DNA of 64,000 nucleotides from Phaeosaccion multiseriatum (Eukaryota; Ochrophyta, other classes). A model generated the notes under the pieces. That model searched no databases. It was not told the origin of the DNA and saw nothing but the letters and a program-made list of their open reading frames with translations. Positions 35,501-46,492 of this stretch are shown here, one piece after another. Made by a program: the position numbers and the translations under genes. The first letter of the stretch is position 1. Every line of letters begins with the position of its first letter. Where the stretch lies: contig OZ218950.1 in assembly GCA_965112735.1 (NCBI GenBank), forward strand, positions 2,170,001 through 2,234,000, read 5' to 3'.

Positions 35501-36325
35501 CCGCATGAGCTTGGCATCCACGTTGACGGAGGCAATGTCATTGACCACCATCCCAACGCGCAGGCCCTCTCTGTTCTCCAGCAACTTCTTGAGGAGCGTC
35601 GTCTTGCCTGCCCCAAGAAAGCCGCTGATCAGGGTGACAGGGACTCGAGTATCGACGTCGTATTCCTCTCGTTCCTCCAGCTGCTGCTGCTGCTGCTGCT
35701 GCACACCCTCTGTTGCGGAGGTAGAGGACGATAGAGAAGTCGCCGAGGCGGAGTGCACGTCCTTTCCCCCTCGCCCTCCCCCGCGGAAGGGATACGAGAC
35801 GGATATGGCTGCGCCCCTTGCTCCTCCCCGTTTTGTTGTTGCCTTGTCTGGAATAGACAGCCACGAAGTGAAGGCCGGAACTTTCGCGACCCCCACGACG
35901 GGGGCGAACGCTGCTAGACTGGTGAGCTATTCATAAGGGGGTCACCACAACAATTCAACGGAGGAGCAATCAAGAGAGCAGCAGGTTAGAGGGCAAGAGG
36001 GAGGAAAGATTCGAGGAACGAATAATAAAAGCCTTCAACAGAGGATCAATCAAGATCAAAAGGTTAAAGGAATCCTGGCCCAAGATCATGCTCATGCGTC
36101 GGCTGCTGAGCAGATCAGCCTGAACACATCGGTGAACTCGAGTGGCAGAACCAGTGTAGTGGCAGCAGCAAGAGGGGGAGGAGAAAGGAGGGAGGAAAGA
36201 TTCGAGGAACGAATAACAAAAGACCCCCCTTTTTCACTTCCCTCGCCCTCTTCTGGCGCCTCTGCAATTACCTTAGCCAGTGCGAGAAGCACCATAGCCA
36301 CTCTTGCCATCACTCCCTCAGCCAT
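30846..36325 (-). CDS. CobW/COG0523-type GTPase with His-rich metal-binding insert, predicted plastid-targeted
   Basis: G3E-family metallochaperone GTPase, probably for zinc. Minus exons: 36325-36272, 35926-35441, 35130-35016, 34503-34466 (38 bases), 33807-33685, 33483-33334, 32981-32838, 32469-31707, 31162-30846; 729 residues. Seen: Walker [10 protein letters not shown] (about 121-129), the metal motif GCVCC (about 182-186), [21 protein letters not shown] (about 332) for guanine binding, and a C-terminal domain with [15 protein letters not shown]. Exon 8 carries a His/Cys-rich insert ([26 protein letters not shown]) and a Thr/Ser run, typical of zinc-handling members. Exon 1 is my inference: [12 protein letters not shown] spliced (donor GTAATT, acceptor ATAG) to LTSLAAFAP, which yields a signal peptide plus the AAFAP plastid motif. 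Without it exon 2 has no ATG. Core call is firm. Confidence 0.9.
31263..31400 (+). repeat. (GGTA)n array in the last CobW intron
   Basis: Two blocks of TAGG units separated by a divergent 40-base stretch. On the gene's strand it is (TACC)n, pyrimidine-rich, leading to the acceptor at 31163. Confidence 0.9.
31548..31700 (+). repeat. (CA)n array in the last CobW intron
   Basis: Interrupted CA/CACG/CATA repeats. On the coding strand it is a GT-rich array that begins directly after the donor GTGGGTGGATGTGCGTGTG at 31706. Confidence 0.9.
32484..32590 (+). repeat. (GTA)n trinucleotide array in a CobW intron
   Basis: About thirty GTA units followed by GGA units, in the intron between 32470 and 32837. 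On the gene's strand it reads (TAC)n. Confidence 0.95.
33840..34260 (+). repeat. Long (GA)n tract with TAGA interruptions in a CobW intron
   Basis: About 400 bases of GA-rich sequence with recurrent GTAGATAGAGAGA blocks. On the gene's strand it is CT-rich. The 38-base exon 34466-34503 lies upstream of it in transcription order. Confidence 0.9.
36000..36222. repeat. 32-base direct repeat pair in CobW intron 1
   Basis: The sequence GGAGGAAAGATTCGAGGAAC and its continuation GAATAAYAAAAG occur at 36000-36031 and 36191-36222 with one difference. A looser second pair (CGGAGGAGCAATCAAGA / CAGAGGATCAATCAAGA) lies at about 35958 and 36039. Confidence 0.85.
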
Positions 36326-36517
36326 AACAAGGCCTGAAGGTCTTTTGTAGATATAAATGAAAGGAAAGAGGGGAGGGAACAACAACTATTGGCTGGCGCC
36401 TCCCGCCATATCTATTTCTAATGTCGTCAATATCGATTTCTAATATGGATACCATGTATATTCCGGCGAGACGGTTTGTAATAACGATTTTTGAAGGGGG
36501 AGGAGGAGGAGAGAACG
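36326..36517. promoter_or_regulatory. Divergent promoter region, CobW / Sec7-PH
   Basis: 192 bases between the inferred CobW start and the Sec7-PH start. It contains two copies of ATMTCKATTTCTAATRT (about 36409 and 36429). Distance and orientation imply a shared promoter. Confidence 0.45.
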
Positions 36518-39500
36518 ATGAGTGGAGAGGGCCCCGCCGAGAGTGGGCGAGTGGATGCAGCGATGCCAGGACGAGGGCCGCTCTCTCCCCGCCGGACGTT
36601 CGCGGAGGTGTGCAGGTCATCAACGGAGGCCGAACTTTCGGTGGAGGGAGGAGCTGGTGCTGCTGCGGCTTCGTCTCCCTCGCCCCGAAAGACGGTGCAA
36701 TTTTTCGGGGAGGGTGAGGAGGAGAGGCTTGAATCGGCTACGGGGACGGAGCAAAGGTCGAACGGCGTGCGGTTAAGCAGAACGGCAGAGTTTTGCGTAA
36801 ATAGTTCTGGTTCCTTCCCCACAGAGGAAGAGCCAGTGAGGTCACAATCCGAGGGACTGCCTCGTCTGCACCAGGAGAAGGAGCATAGAAGGAAGCAGTC
36901 AGGGGGATCGGTTGCCTCGGTTGGTCTGGGGGCCTTCTTTCGCCAGCTCCTCGCTTTCGGAGGGGTGGAAGAGGGGAACGGTTCTAAGATAGGCGTGGAG
37001 GGCCCGGATAGGCACGGAGGATCACCCCTCGGAGAAGGACTGGACCTTTCCATGGAGAAAGAGGAGAACGCGACAATGGTGACAACGACTTCCACCCCAC
37101 CATGGCCAGGAGGACATGAACAGAGCGGGAGGAAGGTGGTACAAAAAGGAGGAGCAGGAGGAGGAGAAGAAGAACAGGGGGGGAATGACGACGGGGAGGC
37201 GCAGTCTCACGCCTCAACGGCCGAAGAGGCCTTTGACGCAAATAGGACTTTCGGGGCATCACGAGGGGTCTCTATGCAGCTCACGGCCATGCTGGAGAGC
37301 TTTCAAACGAACGACGACTACGGGGACAGTCACCGTGACATGGAGGAGACCGAGGAGGAGGAGGAGGAGGAGGAGGGGGGGGGGGGGCGACAGCAACGGA
37401 GGCGGCAGCGGTCTCTGAGCCCGTCTGTAAGCCGCTCTGTAAGCCGGAGCCGGTCTGTGAGCCCGTGTGTTAGCCCGTCTGCTTTTCTCTCCGCCGATGC
37501 ACTTGTCCTCGGAGAAAGCGGGATCAGCAGCTGTCGTCCACCGAAGGGCAGCCTCTCCGCGTCTCTGACAAGGCTGGCCACGGAAGGTCCCTTGGCAGTC
37601 GGAGGAGTGCCCGTTCTCGAGGACCTGCATGCTGCTGCCCAAGACCGACCGCAGAATGCCGCCGCTGGCCGCTCTAGGTCCCTCTCTCCGGACGTGGCGA
37701 GTCGCATTCGTTTTGCCGGGGTGGAGGAGGAGGAGAAGCTCCTCGCTTTGCAGGAGACACGGCGGAGCTTCGACGGTGGGCTGCTCAGTGAGTGGGGAGG
37801 GGGGGAGGGGGACGAAGGCTTGGGAGGGAGCGGGTACCTGGCGGAAGGCAGCGGCCCCATCGACTTCAACGCTACGTGTGATTCCTTGGGCTCCACGTTT
37901 AGCGTGGCAGCGAGCGTCGACTCGGCATCGGCGGATGTGATTAAGCAGCACCATCAAAAGTCGGGTCGCCCCAACTCTATTGTGAGCCACAAGCGCCAGC
38001 GCAGCGCGTTGACCATGTGCATAGAGAAGGAGATGGTACATAAAATCGGCACGATGCGCATTCTCAAGGTTAAGAGGGAGGGCGTCAATATCTTCAATCA
38101 GAACGCCAAAGCCGGGATAAAGTTCATGGTCGAGCAAGGTGCGTGACTTGACTGAGGGAGGGAGGGAGGGAGGGAGGGAGGGAGGGAGGGATGGAATGAT
38201 GAAGGCACTGCATGGGCTGAGTGGGTGACTGAATGCCTGTCGTCGTATAGCAGCGGATCGATTGTTAAAGCGCCAAGAAAAGACGGCACCGGAATGGATG
38301 GAGCACATGGGAGGGAGGGAGGGAGGGAGGGAGGGAGGGAGGGCGTGTGTGAGAGAGAGAGAGGAAAGGGGCGGCTGCTATGGATACACACGTATGTATC
38401 TGTCTCAAGGGTGAGGGGAAGGAACTTGGTTGGTTAGGGCCAGCACAGGGTCTCGCCTCTCCACCCCGATCTCCTTTTGCCCTATTGTCAACACCTGCAC
38501 TTACAATCTGCTACGAAAAATTCGCTTCCTCTCTTCTCCCTCTCTCTCTCTCTCTCGCATGCGCGCGTTGTGTGTGCGCTGGTGTTTTCGTGTGTTCCGT
38601 ATTTTACACCGAAGGCATCATCAGCAACGACCCCGAAGAGATTTGCCAGTTCTTCGTGTCGGAATCTGGCCTGAGCAAGCGCAAAATCGGAGAGTTCTTT
38701 GGCAGGGAGGCGGAGCTGAACCAAGCCACACTTATTGCGTATTTGGCCACCCTGGACTTTGCCGGGATGGCACTGGATGGGGCCCTTCGCGTGATGGTGC
38801 TACGCTTCCGCATCCCCGGGGAGGCACAGCAGATTGACCGCATCATGGAACGGTTCGCGGAGCAGTACTGCAAAATGAATGAGGGCATGTTTGCATGTCC
38901 TGACACCGCGTACATCCTGGCCTTTAGCCTGATGATGCTCAATACGGACCTCTTTAACCGCAATCTCAAGGAGCCGGACAAGATGAAGGAGAATCAGTTC
39001 GTGGGCAATAACCGCGGCATTGATCAGGTATGTATGTTTTTTGGTATGAAGGACGAGGTTTGTGCTGGGGTTTAAGGATTCTTGGCCACTGAAGTACATG
39101 CGATACCGACGTACATCGACCTCTTGATGATGGAAAATTGGCTGGTATCGCACAATTCGATGCTGAATGATGGGTCTCAAAAGCTGAGCTGACACTGACA
39201 CTGAAACTGGCACTGTAAACCGAACGACCCCACCCACACACCCACACACACCCACGCAGGGTAAGGACCTTCCCGAAGATATGCTGCGGGCCATGTACCG
39301 GCGGATCAAGGAGGAGGAGATCAGGATGGATGAAGGAGACATGTACGAGAGCGAGGTTATTACTTTCGCTGCGCCCAAGATGAGCGGCTGGCTCAAGAAG
39401 AAGACGGGCAGCATGTTTGTGGGCATGAAGCGGCATTGGTTCGTCCTCGCCGACGGCGTCTTGTACTACTTCTTTGCACCGCAGGACGAGGCTCCCCGCT

Positions 39501-40885
39501 GCATCATACCGCTGGAGCAGGTGGAGGTGACGCCTGTGGGCAAGACGGATCTTGTGGTGACAAGTATCAAGGATGAAGACGGACTCGATAGCGAGGACGT
39601 GATTGACCTTCCCGTGAGGGAGGGAAGCAACGGAGGGGCGGGCGGTGGTGGTGGTGGTGGGGGAGGAGGAGGAGGAGGAGGAGGAGGCGGAGGGACGGGG
39701 GGGAGCAGCGGCATCGGTCCTGTGATTAAGAGTGTTAAGATGATGGCGGACGGTCGCATGGAGCAAGGGAGCCACAGAGAGTTCTACTTGCGAGCAGAAA
39801 GGACCGACGAGCGGGATCGCTGGGTCAGCGCTCTGCAGGATGAAACGATCCTCACCCCCAGGCTCAACGTGCTCTCCAACAGCAAGAAGCACATGCGACG
39901 GCGGACGTCTTTCCAGAACAACTTGCCGGCCGAAATGCCGGCACCGGTGCTGAGGGGCTGGACGTACACCCAACATGACGGCGGGTCGTGGAGTAGGAGA
40001 TACTTGGCGCTGTTCCAAGATGTGCATCTGGAGAGTGGCCAGAGCAGCGTGTTTTACTTCTACGGTAGCGCGGAGCTGTGCGATCGCATGATTGGGCAGA
40101 GACTTCACACCTACCACGGCTCGTTGGAATTGTCCACGGTGACCGAAATGGCGTTACAGAATGCGTGTGAGGACAATGGCCACCGCCGGACAATGGCGCT
40201 GGTGATCGAGCAGGGAAAGACCATGTTACTCAGCCCGGAGGACAAGAGGGACTTTCTTAATTGGGTACCCACCGTACGCGAGTGCTGTACCCAAGTCACC
40301 GCACCTCTGGAGATGCTAAGCCCGCCTTCCACCGGCAACAATTCTGGGGCCCCGTCTCGGAAGAGCACCCCCCGCGCCGAGTCTCTCCGTCTGCGGAGGC
40401 TGGAGAGGCAGCAGTCAGCGCAACAAGACGGGAAGGACGCTGTCGCAGCCAAGCCGCGCCGCGCCTCCACCACCAGTACCACCCCCACCCCAAGCTTGGT
40501 CTCTGCCTCCTCCACTTCTTCTGTGCCGACCGCACTCGTCTCGTCCGGATCCACCTCTCAACTGAGTGGGCTGGACTGGGGCGGAGGAGGAGGCACCAGC
40601 AGCACCACAGGAGGCACTCCAGCATCCCCAACATCAGCATCAAGCAGCGCCAGTGCATCAGCAGCAGCATCAATGCCGCCTCAGCACCCGTCCCCACCCA
40701 AGGTCTCGGGAGTGTCGACCTTCACGAGCACGGCGAGGAGAGCATCTCGAACTTTCACTTCGATCAGAACGTTCAGTCCTAATCGCAAGGAGCACAGGAA
40801 GAAGAGTATGGACGCGCAGTCTCAAGACCTTACCCTGCCTCTTCCTCCCCCGACCACCAGTAAGACGGGTGGTGGGAAAGGGTGA
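36518..40885 (+). CDS. Sec7-domain ARF guanine-nucleotide exchange factor with PH domains (cytohesin-like)
   Basis: Activates ARF GTPases at membranes by GDP release. Exons 36518-38138, 38615-39027, 39260-40885; 1219 residues. Residues 1-510 are disordered and Ser-rich, with tandem SVSRSVSRSRSVSP repeats and RSLSPDV, suggesting phosphoregulation. Sec7 runs from about 520 to 705: MVEQGIISNDPEEI, then FRIPGEAQQID with the catalytic Glu, then FSLMMLNTDLFN. A first PH domain starts near 717 (SGWLKKKTGS, KRHWFVLADGVLYYF) and ends with DRWVSALQDE; a run of about 20 Gly is inserted in one of its loops. A second PH-like module follows (RGWTYTQHDGGSWSRRYLALF). The tail is Ser/Thr/Pro-rich. ATG 36518 is the first in the open frame. 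Cytohesins have one PH and a coiled coil, so this is a related but distinct architecture. Confidence 0.92.
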
Positions 40886-40939
40886 AGGTGTGAGGACCGT
40901 AAGGTGGAAGAGCTGTGGCAGGCAGGAGCTGCTGCAGCA

Positions 40940-40980
<41 letters not shown>

Positions 40981-41034
40981 TTCATTGATAAAAGGTTTTT
41001 AATTAAAATTAATTTTGAGTAAAGTGAAATCAAA

Positions 41035-43104
41035 TCAAAATTTGCCGACAATGGCGCTCTTGAGGGGCCCAAGTGCATTAAGCACCCCGATGCCCGTATT
41101 CCTCAGAGCGGCAAGAGGGCCCGATGGGGAGCCGAAGAGGTGGTGGAGGGTGTTGAGGGCCCCCATCATGGCAAGGTTCTTGGGCTTGCGGTCGGCTTCG
41201 TATCTGGCGGGAGGGGGGGGTGGGGGATGGGGGGTGGGGGGGGGGTTGAGTTACCAGCGGTGGCGTTACTGTTGCTAGATTTCAGTGGGAGCACGGAAGG
41301 GAGGGAGGGAGGGAGGGAGGGAGGAAGGGAGGAAGGAAGGAAAGAAGGAAGGAAGGAAGGAAGGAAGGAAGGAAGGAAGGAAGGAAGGAAGGAAGGAAAG
41401 AAGGAAAGAAGGAAAGAAGGGAAGGGAGGGAGGGAGGGAGGGAGGAAGGAAGGAGGGTAGGAAGGAAGGGAGGGAGGGAGGGAGGGAGGAAGGAAGGAAG
41501 GAAGGTAGGTAGGTAGGTAGGTAGGAAGGAAGGAAGGAAGGTAGGTAGGAAGGAAGGAAGGAAGGAAGGAAGGAAGGACCCACTCTACTCGCTCACTCGA
41601 GACGCACGAACCGTTTGAGTAGGTGTGCGCTGCCCAGATCCGCTCCAGTCCGATACCCTTCCTCCAACACCTTTACGAGGCTGTCCACATCCTCCATCCC
41701 AAGGTTGAGCCCCTGCCCAGCCATTGGGTGTATGGTGTGTGCAGCGTCGCCAACAAGGGCAACTCGGGCACTCGTGTAGTGCGTGGCCTGCTGCAGAGAG
41801 AGGTCGAAGGAGAGGCGCTTGCTCGCCAAGCCGCTCACCTGAGGAGGCAGCTCGAAGCGCTGCCCGGCATCACCGGACACAGAGCTGAGCGAGGCGATGG
41901 CATTGGACACGCTGGTCAGCACGTCGACCGGCAGTTGCAACAGGGGCGACGGCGGTGGGGTAGCCGCTTTGGCAGGGGACTGCAAAGCCGCGTTCAACTC
42001 TGCCACAAACTCTGCCTCCGGGAGGGCCTTGAGCCTCTCCGCGTCTGTCGGAGTTGTGGACCACACGATAGAGGAGTATTCCTTCCACAGCGGTAGGAGG
42101 GCGAGGGGTCCCTTGGGGAAGAAGCGCTGCCAGGCTGTTGTCCTTGACGCTGCTGCTGCTGATGATGATGACGCTCCCGTATCGCCATGCTGTACATTGA
42201 CGGTTGCCACCACCGCTCGTTGGCCGTAGCCCCACCCCCATGTGGGCAGGCCCGTGAGCTTTCTAACCTTGGACATACCTCCGTCCGCCGCCACGAGGAG
42301 CCTGACCTTTAGGTGGCTCTTCTTGGGTGCTTCGCCATTGCTACTGCTGTCGACCAAGGACACCTCCATCGGACGAGTGCCGTCTCCCCACCCGCCCCCT
42401 GTTGCGGCGGTGGAGGTGTCGGTACTAATCGCCTCTACTTGCGAGGGACATAGCAGTGACACGCGGCCCTCTGCCTGCAGGTCCTCCAATCGCTCAAAGA
42501 GGCTGGCTTGCAGGCAATTGTGCTCGACAATGTGACCCATGCCACTCGTCGGGTCCTTCCCTTTGCTGCCCTTCTTGCTGCTGCTGCCATTCTCCACCCC
42601 GAAGCGAAGGTGTCCCCTACCGTGAGCGTCCCATACTTGCATGTCTGTAAACGGCTGAGCTCGCTTGCTCACCTCGCCCCACACACCAACTTCTTCCAAT
42701 AGACGACAGGAAGACGGCGTGAACGAGTATACTCGAACGTCTGGGGTAGCCTTAGCCTGCACCTCTGCCAGTCGCGGAGGTGGGCGGCCTTCTACCACGC
42801 ACACCCTCAACCTCTTACTGCCACCCTTGCTATCATCACCCTTCCCCACAGAGAGGGTTTGCAGCACTGGACTGGAGGCGAGCCGACAGCCCAGCGCGGC
42901 GCCTACCACACCCCCTCCCACCACCATAATGTCGTAGTCGTACTCCCAAGTCTCTTGGATTGGTTCTGCTGCTGCTGCTCCTGCTGCGGCTGCTTCCTCC
43001 CTGGGCAGAGAGCTCGAGAAAGGGCGCCACCGATTGCGGATTAAGGGAGGCAGCCGCGACCGTGCCGCAGCCACGGCCCGGCCGCTCCCTACCCCCAGAG
43101 CCAT
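41035..43104 (-). CDS. COQ6: UbiH/COQ6-type FAD-dependent monooxygenase (ubiquinone biosynthesis), probably mitochondrial
   Basis: Hydroxylates the ubiquinone ring precursor at C5. Exons 43104-41597 and 41203-41035; 558 residues. Seen: mitochondrial-type N-terminus rich in Arg, Ser and Ala (1-35), FAD-binding VVGGGVVGAALG (61-72), the second FAD motif LVGDAAHTIHPMAGQGLNLG (about residue 455), and a second exon starting YEADRKPKNLAMM and ending GPLKSAIVGKF, matching the COQ6 end. The splice joins CTCGA|GTGAGC to CGCCAG|ATACG. Between the motifs lie Ser- and Ala-rich inserts that lengthen the protein beyond the usual 450-480 residues. Plastid or other UbiH-like hydroxylases are a less likely alternative. 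Divergent from the transporter gene, with 229 bases between start codons. Confidence 0.9.
41204..41596 (+). repeat. (GGAA)n / (GGGA)n tract in the COQ6 intron
   Basis: The whole intron is GGAA, GGGA and GGTA repeats on the plus strand (about 41295-41578), so CCTT-type pyrimidine tract on the transcribed strand, running into a C-rich lead to the acceptor at 41204. Confidence 0.9.
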
Positions 43105-43333
43105 CAGCGATCCTCTAGTGGTGACTGCAGTTCCTTGTTTGGTTCGTTTTTGCTTTTATCATCTGGTCCGATCCCAGTCAGACAAAAGGTGGGATTCACA
43201 GCAGTTGGTTCTCCAGTCTTCTCTCAATCACGCGATCATCAGCCGTGTACACTTACTTAATATACAATTCCACAGGCTCTCTTGAGGGATCAGGGCCAAG
43301 CTTTATGCTGCACTCAACCTCTTTCCTTGCGCA
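43105..43333. promoter_or_regulatory. Divergent promoter region, COQ6 / MFS transporter
   Basis: 229 bases between opposed start codons. T-rich near 43140-43165 and a TACTTAATATAC element near 43251-43264. No firm TATA or initiator assignment. Confidence 0.4.
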
Positions 43334-46300
43334 ATGACTCAACGTAGCACATTTGCTGGAAAAAACAGCAGTTCTGGCAGGGGAGGCAGCGATGACGAAA
43401 GCAAGGAAGAGAAATCGAAGCCCTTTGCGGGCGGCAAGGCAACCTTCCTCCTCCTCTGGGCAAGCCAGCTCATCTCTCTCCTCGGGAGCGAGGTAAGCAC
43501 GCCAGGACAGCATTCCGTCAACGACAAGCTGTGCAATACATAGCCCAGAAAGAAGTGGAACAGGCAACCCCATCTTCCTCTAATTCCTCCCTTCCCTTGC
43601 CTCTTCTCTCACTTCTCTTCGGAATGACGCAGGTTGCCCACTTTGCGCTCCGTGTATGGTAAGTTTGGTCGCTCGTGTCGAAGGTGAAACAACGGAATGG
43701 AGTATGTATTTAGGGAGCTTCACGCCCACCCTTCTCACTCCCACGCACCGATGTGCTTGACCACCTCTGTCTACCGCACCCATTCCAATCGCATCTGCCC
43801 CTCTCTCCACTTCTGCGTCTGACGCACTGAATTCTTGTGGCAAAGCACTCACCCTTTGCATTCTCGATACCCACTCTCACTCTTCCCCCTTCTCCTGCTC
43901 ACGTACTGTACTGCCTCCTCCTTCTGATTCTTCCCCTTTCCAATGCGTGACGGACCTCTTAGGACGTACACGGAGACTCAGAGCGTGACGCAGTTCTCCC
44001 TCATTACCTTCTTCACCGAGGCTCCGGCGCTCCTCCTCGCGCCATTCGCAGGTAAAGAGACGCATCTCCACATCCACTTACGTACCCACCTACCTACCCA
44101 CCAACCCACCTCTCTACCTACCTACCTACCTACCTACCCACCTACCTACGTATCTTCCCCTTTGCTTTCGTTCATCACACGTGCTCCACTGCCCCCATGG
44201 GGAATGCCTATATATTATATCTCCGACTCACAGCCACTCAACCCCACCAACTCACAACAACCCCCCCCCCTCCACACACAAACACACATATGCATACACA
44301 CACACGCGCGCACACACACACATACACACATACACACATACACACACATGCACACCTGCATACAAACACACACACATGCACACACATGCACACACACACG
44401 CAAATACACACATGCACACATGCGCACACGTGCACACACACAAACACACACATTCACACACACAAACACACACATTCACACACACAAACACACACATGCA
44501 CACATGCACACAAACACACACACACACATATTTGCATTTGTACTGCGCAGGAGTCCTCGTGGACCGCTATCCTCGCAAGGCCTGTCTCCTCCTCTCCGAC
44601 TCCGTCTCAGCATTGGCGACGCTCTTCATCGCGTACCAGCACCACCGCGGCAACCTGCTTCCGCACCACATCTACCTCTCTAATGTCGTCTTCTCCTGGG
44701 CCAATGCCCTCCAATGGCCCGCCTTCAAGGCCACTGTCGCTCTGCTCATCCCTCCCCAGGACCTCGTCCGATATGGAGGTTTAGACCAGGCGGCACCAGC
44801 ACTCTCCATGCTGCTCGCTCCTTTGGCGGCGGGGTACATTGCATCTCGCTATGGCCTGAGGGGTGCCTTCGTTGTGGAGTTCGTAACGTTTGCCTTGGCA
44901 TCCGCGGTGACTCTTTTTGCAACCATTCCCAGCCCCCCCCCCTTAAGAAAGGCACCCCCAAAGGCCTCCAAAGGCATAAAGAGCAGCAGCAGCAGCAGCG
45001 GCAGCGGCAGCAGCTCCAGTGGACTGGGTGTATACTCCAAGATCCTGTCCGACCTGCTGGCAGAGGCATGGGAGGGCTGGGTCTTTATTGCGCGGAGAAG
45101 GGGGCTGGTCGGGCTGCTGCTCTTGCTCGCATGCGGCCACCTCTCGTCCGGCCTGGTGCGCATTCTCATGATGCCGGTGCTGCTCAACTTAGGGGACGGA
45201 GATGCGGATGCGAGTACTTTGGGCTATGTGCTCAGCGTTTCGGGTACGGGGGCTTTGTTCGGCGCTACCTTTCTTGCTCTGTGGGGTGGGCCAAAGAAGC
45301 GAAAGGTGCGTGCGTGCGTGCGTGCGTGGATTGGAGAAGCGGGACGGACCCTGTCACCCAGGGGGGTGCCATCAAACGGAAGAGCCATACTTTTTTCAAG
45401 ACCCTCCCTCCCTCCCTCCCTCCCTCCGTCTCTACAGGTGTTCGCCGTCCTCACTTGCGTCTTCCTGCAGGGGCTTCTTCTGTGCTGCTGCGGTATTGTG
45501 CGAAGCGCGTGGGCCATGCTCGTCACGGCTTTCCTTTACATGAGCCTCATCCCTCTCAACAGGGCTTGCAGGTCGGCCATTTGGCAGCTCAAAGTGCCGA
45601 GTGAAATGCAGGTAAGGTCAGAATCAGTTTCGGTTCGTTATCATCTGTACTCAGTTTCGTTGTGATCAGATCGAGGGTAGGGGGGGGTGGTAAGGCGGGA
45701 ATAGGCACGAAGCTCCTGGCTGTGGGCGCGTGTATATGCTCTTGTCGGACTATCACATTCCTTCCTTGCGCGTGCGTGTGTGCGTGCGTGCGTGCGTGGG
45801 TGCGTGTGTGCGTGCGTGCGTGGTGCTGTGTATGTTTGGGGCTCAAACTCCCCCCTTCCCCCCCCCCCCTCTGCGTTGCTCACCTTGTGTGTCCGTGCAA
45901 GCAGGGCCGTGTCTTTGGTATACAGAGAGCCATCACGGAGGGAGCAGCTCCTGTGGCAGCGCTGGTGGGGGGGTTTCTGGCCGACAGGTGGGTAAAGTGG
46001 TGGTACGGACTTCACTTTCTTCTTGCAAATTGCTTCAACTTGCTCTCTCTCTCTCTATTCTCTCTCAGTACAGTGTGTACTCACTACATACTCGGGGGTC
46101 CCAGTTTCCAGTTCCAATACGCCCCCCCCTTTCCCCCTCCCACCTCCCCCAACCTCCCGCTTCTGTGCATACACAAAACGAAAAGCCTGTTCGAGCCCTG
46201 GCTGCAGGAGCCGTTGCATACCCAGGGGGGCTGGGCCCTGCTGGCAGCTCGAATCGTTGGAACCGGCAAGGGAAGGGGGAGTGCAGCGGCATTGGTGGTG

Positions 46301-46492
46301 GCGGGATTGGCAAGTGCTCTCGCAGCAGTGTGGGGGGCTTGGTTTGCACCTCTGAGGAGAGTCGACATCGACCTTCCTGACTTTTCGAGTGGGCCCCCCT
46401 CGTCTGCTGCAGATGCCCAACAAGGTGGGGCTTCCGCAGTTGGTGATACAGTAGGAGGAGCAGCAGGGGTTGGTGATAAACATCAGGAGTAG
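43334..46492 (+). CDS. Major facilitator superfamily transporter (EntS-like MFS_3 type)
   Basis: Multi-pass carrier of unknown substrate. Exons 43334-43492, 43633-43658 (26 bases), 43963-44051, 44551-45305, 45438-45611, 45905-45987, 46186-46492; 530 residues. Helices are visible at [35 protein letters not shown], then the MFS loop signature [133 protein letters not shown] and [19 protein letters not shown]. The Lys/Ser-rich loop in the middle (about 44950-45030) separates the two halves. The family includes efflux pumps; substrate cannot be read from sequence. The C-terminus contains two copies of the dispersed VGD(T/K) motif. The last acceptor (AAAAG at 46185) is weak, so the start of the last exon is less sure. 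Confidence 0.85.
44255..44530 (+). repeat. (CA)n array in a transporter intron
   Basis: About 270 bases of CA repeats with ACATGCACA, ACAAACACA and ATACACACA variants, between 44052 and the acceptor at 44550. Confidence 0.95.

Noticed and set aside
41204-41596. Purine-repeat frame (GRKEGRKEG-type protein)
   Set aside because: It is a GGAA microsatellite inside the COQ6 intron.
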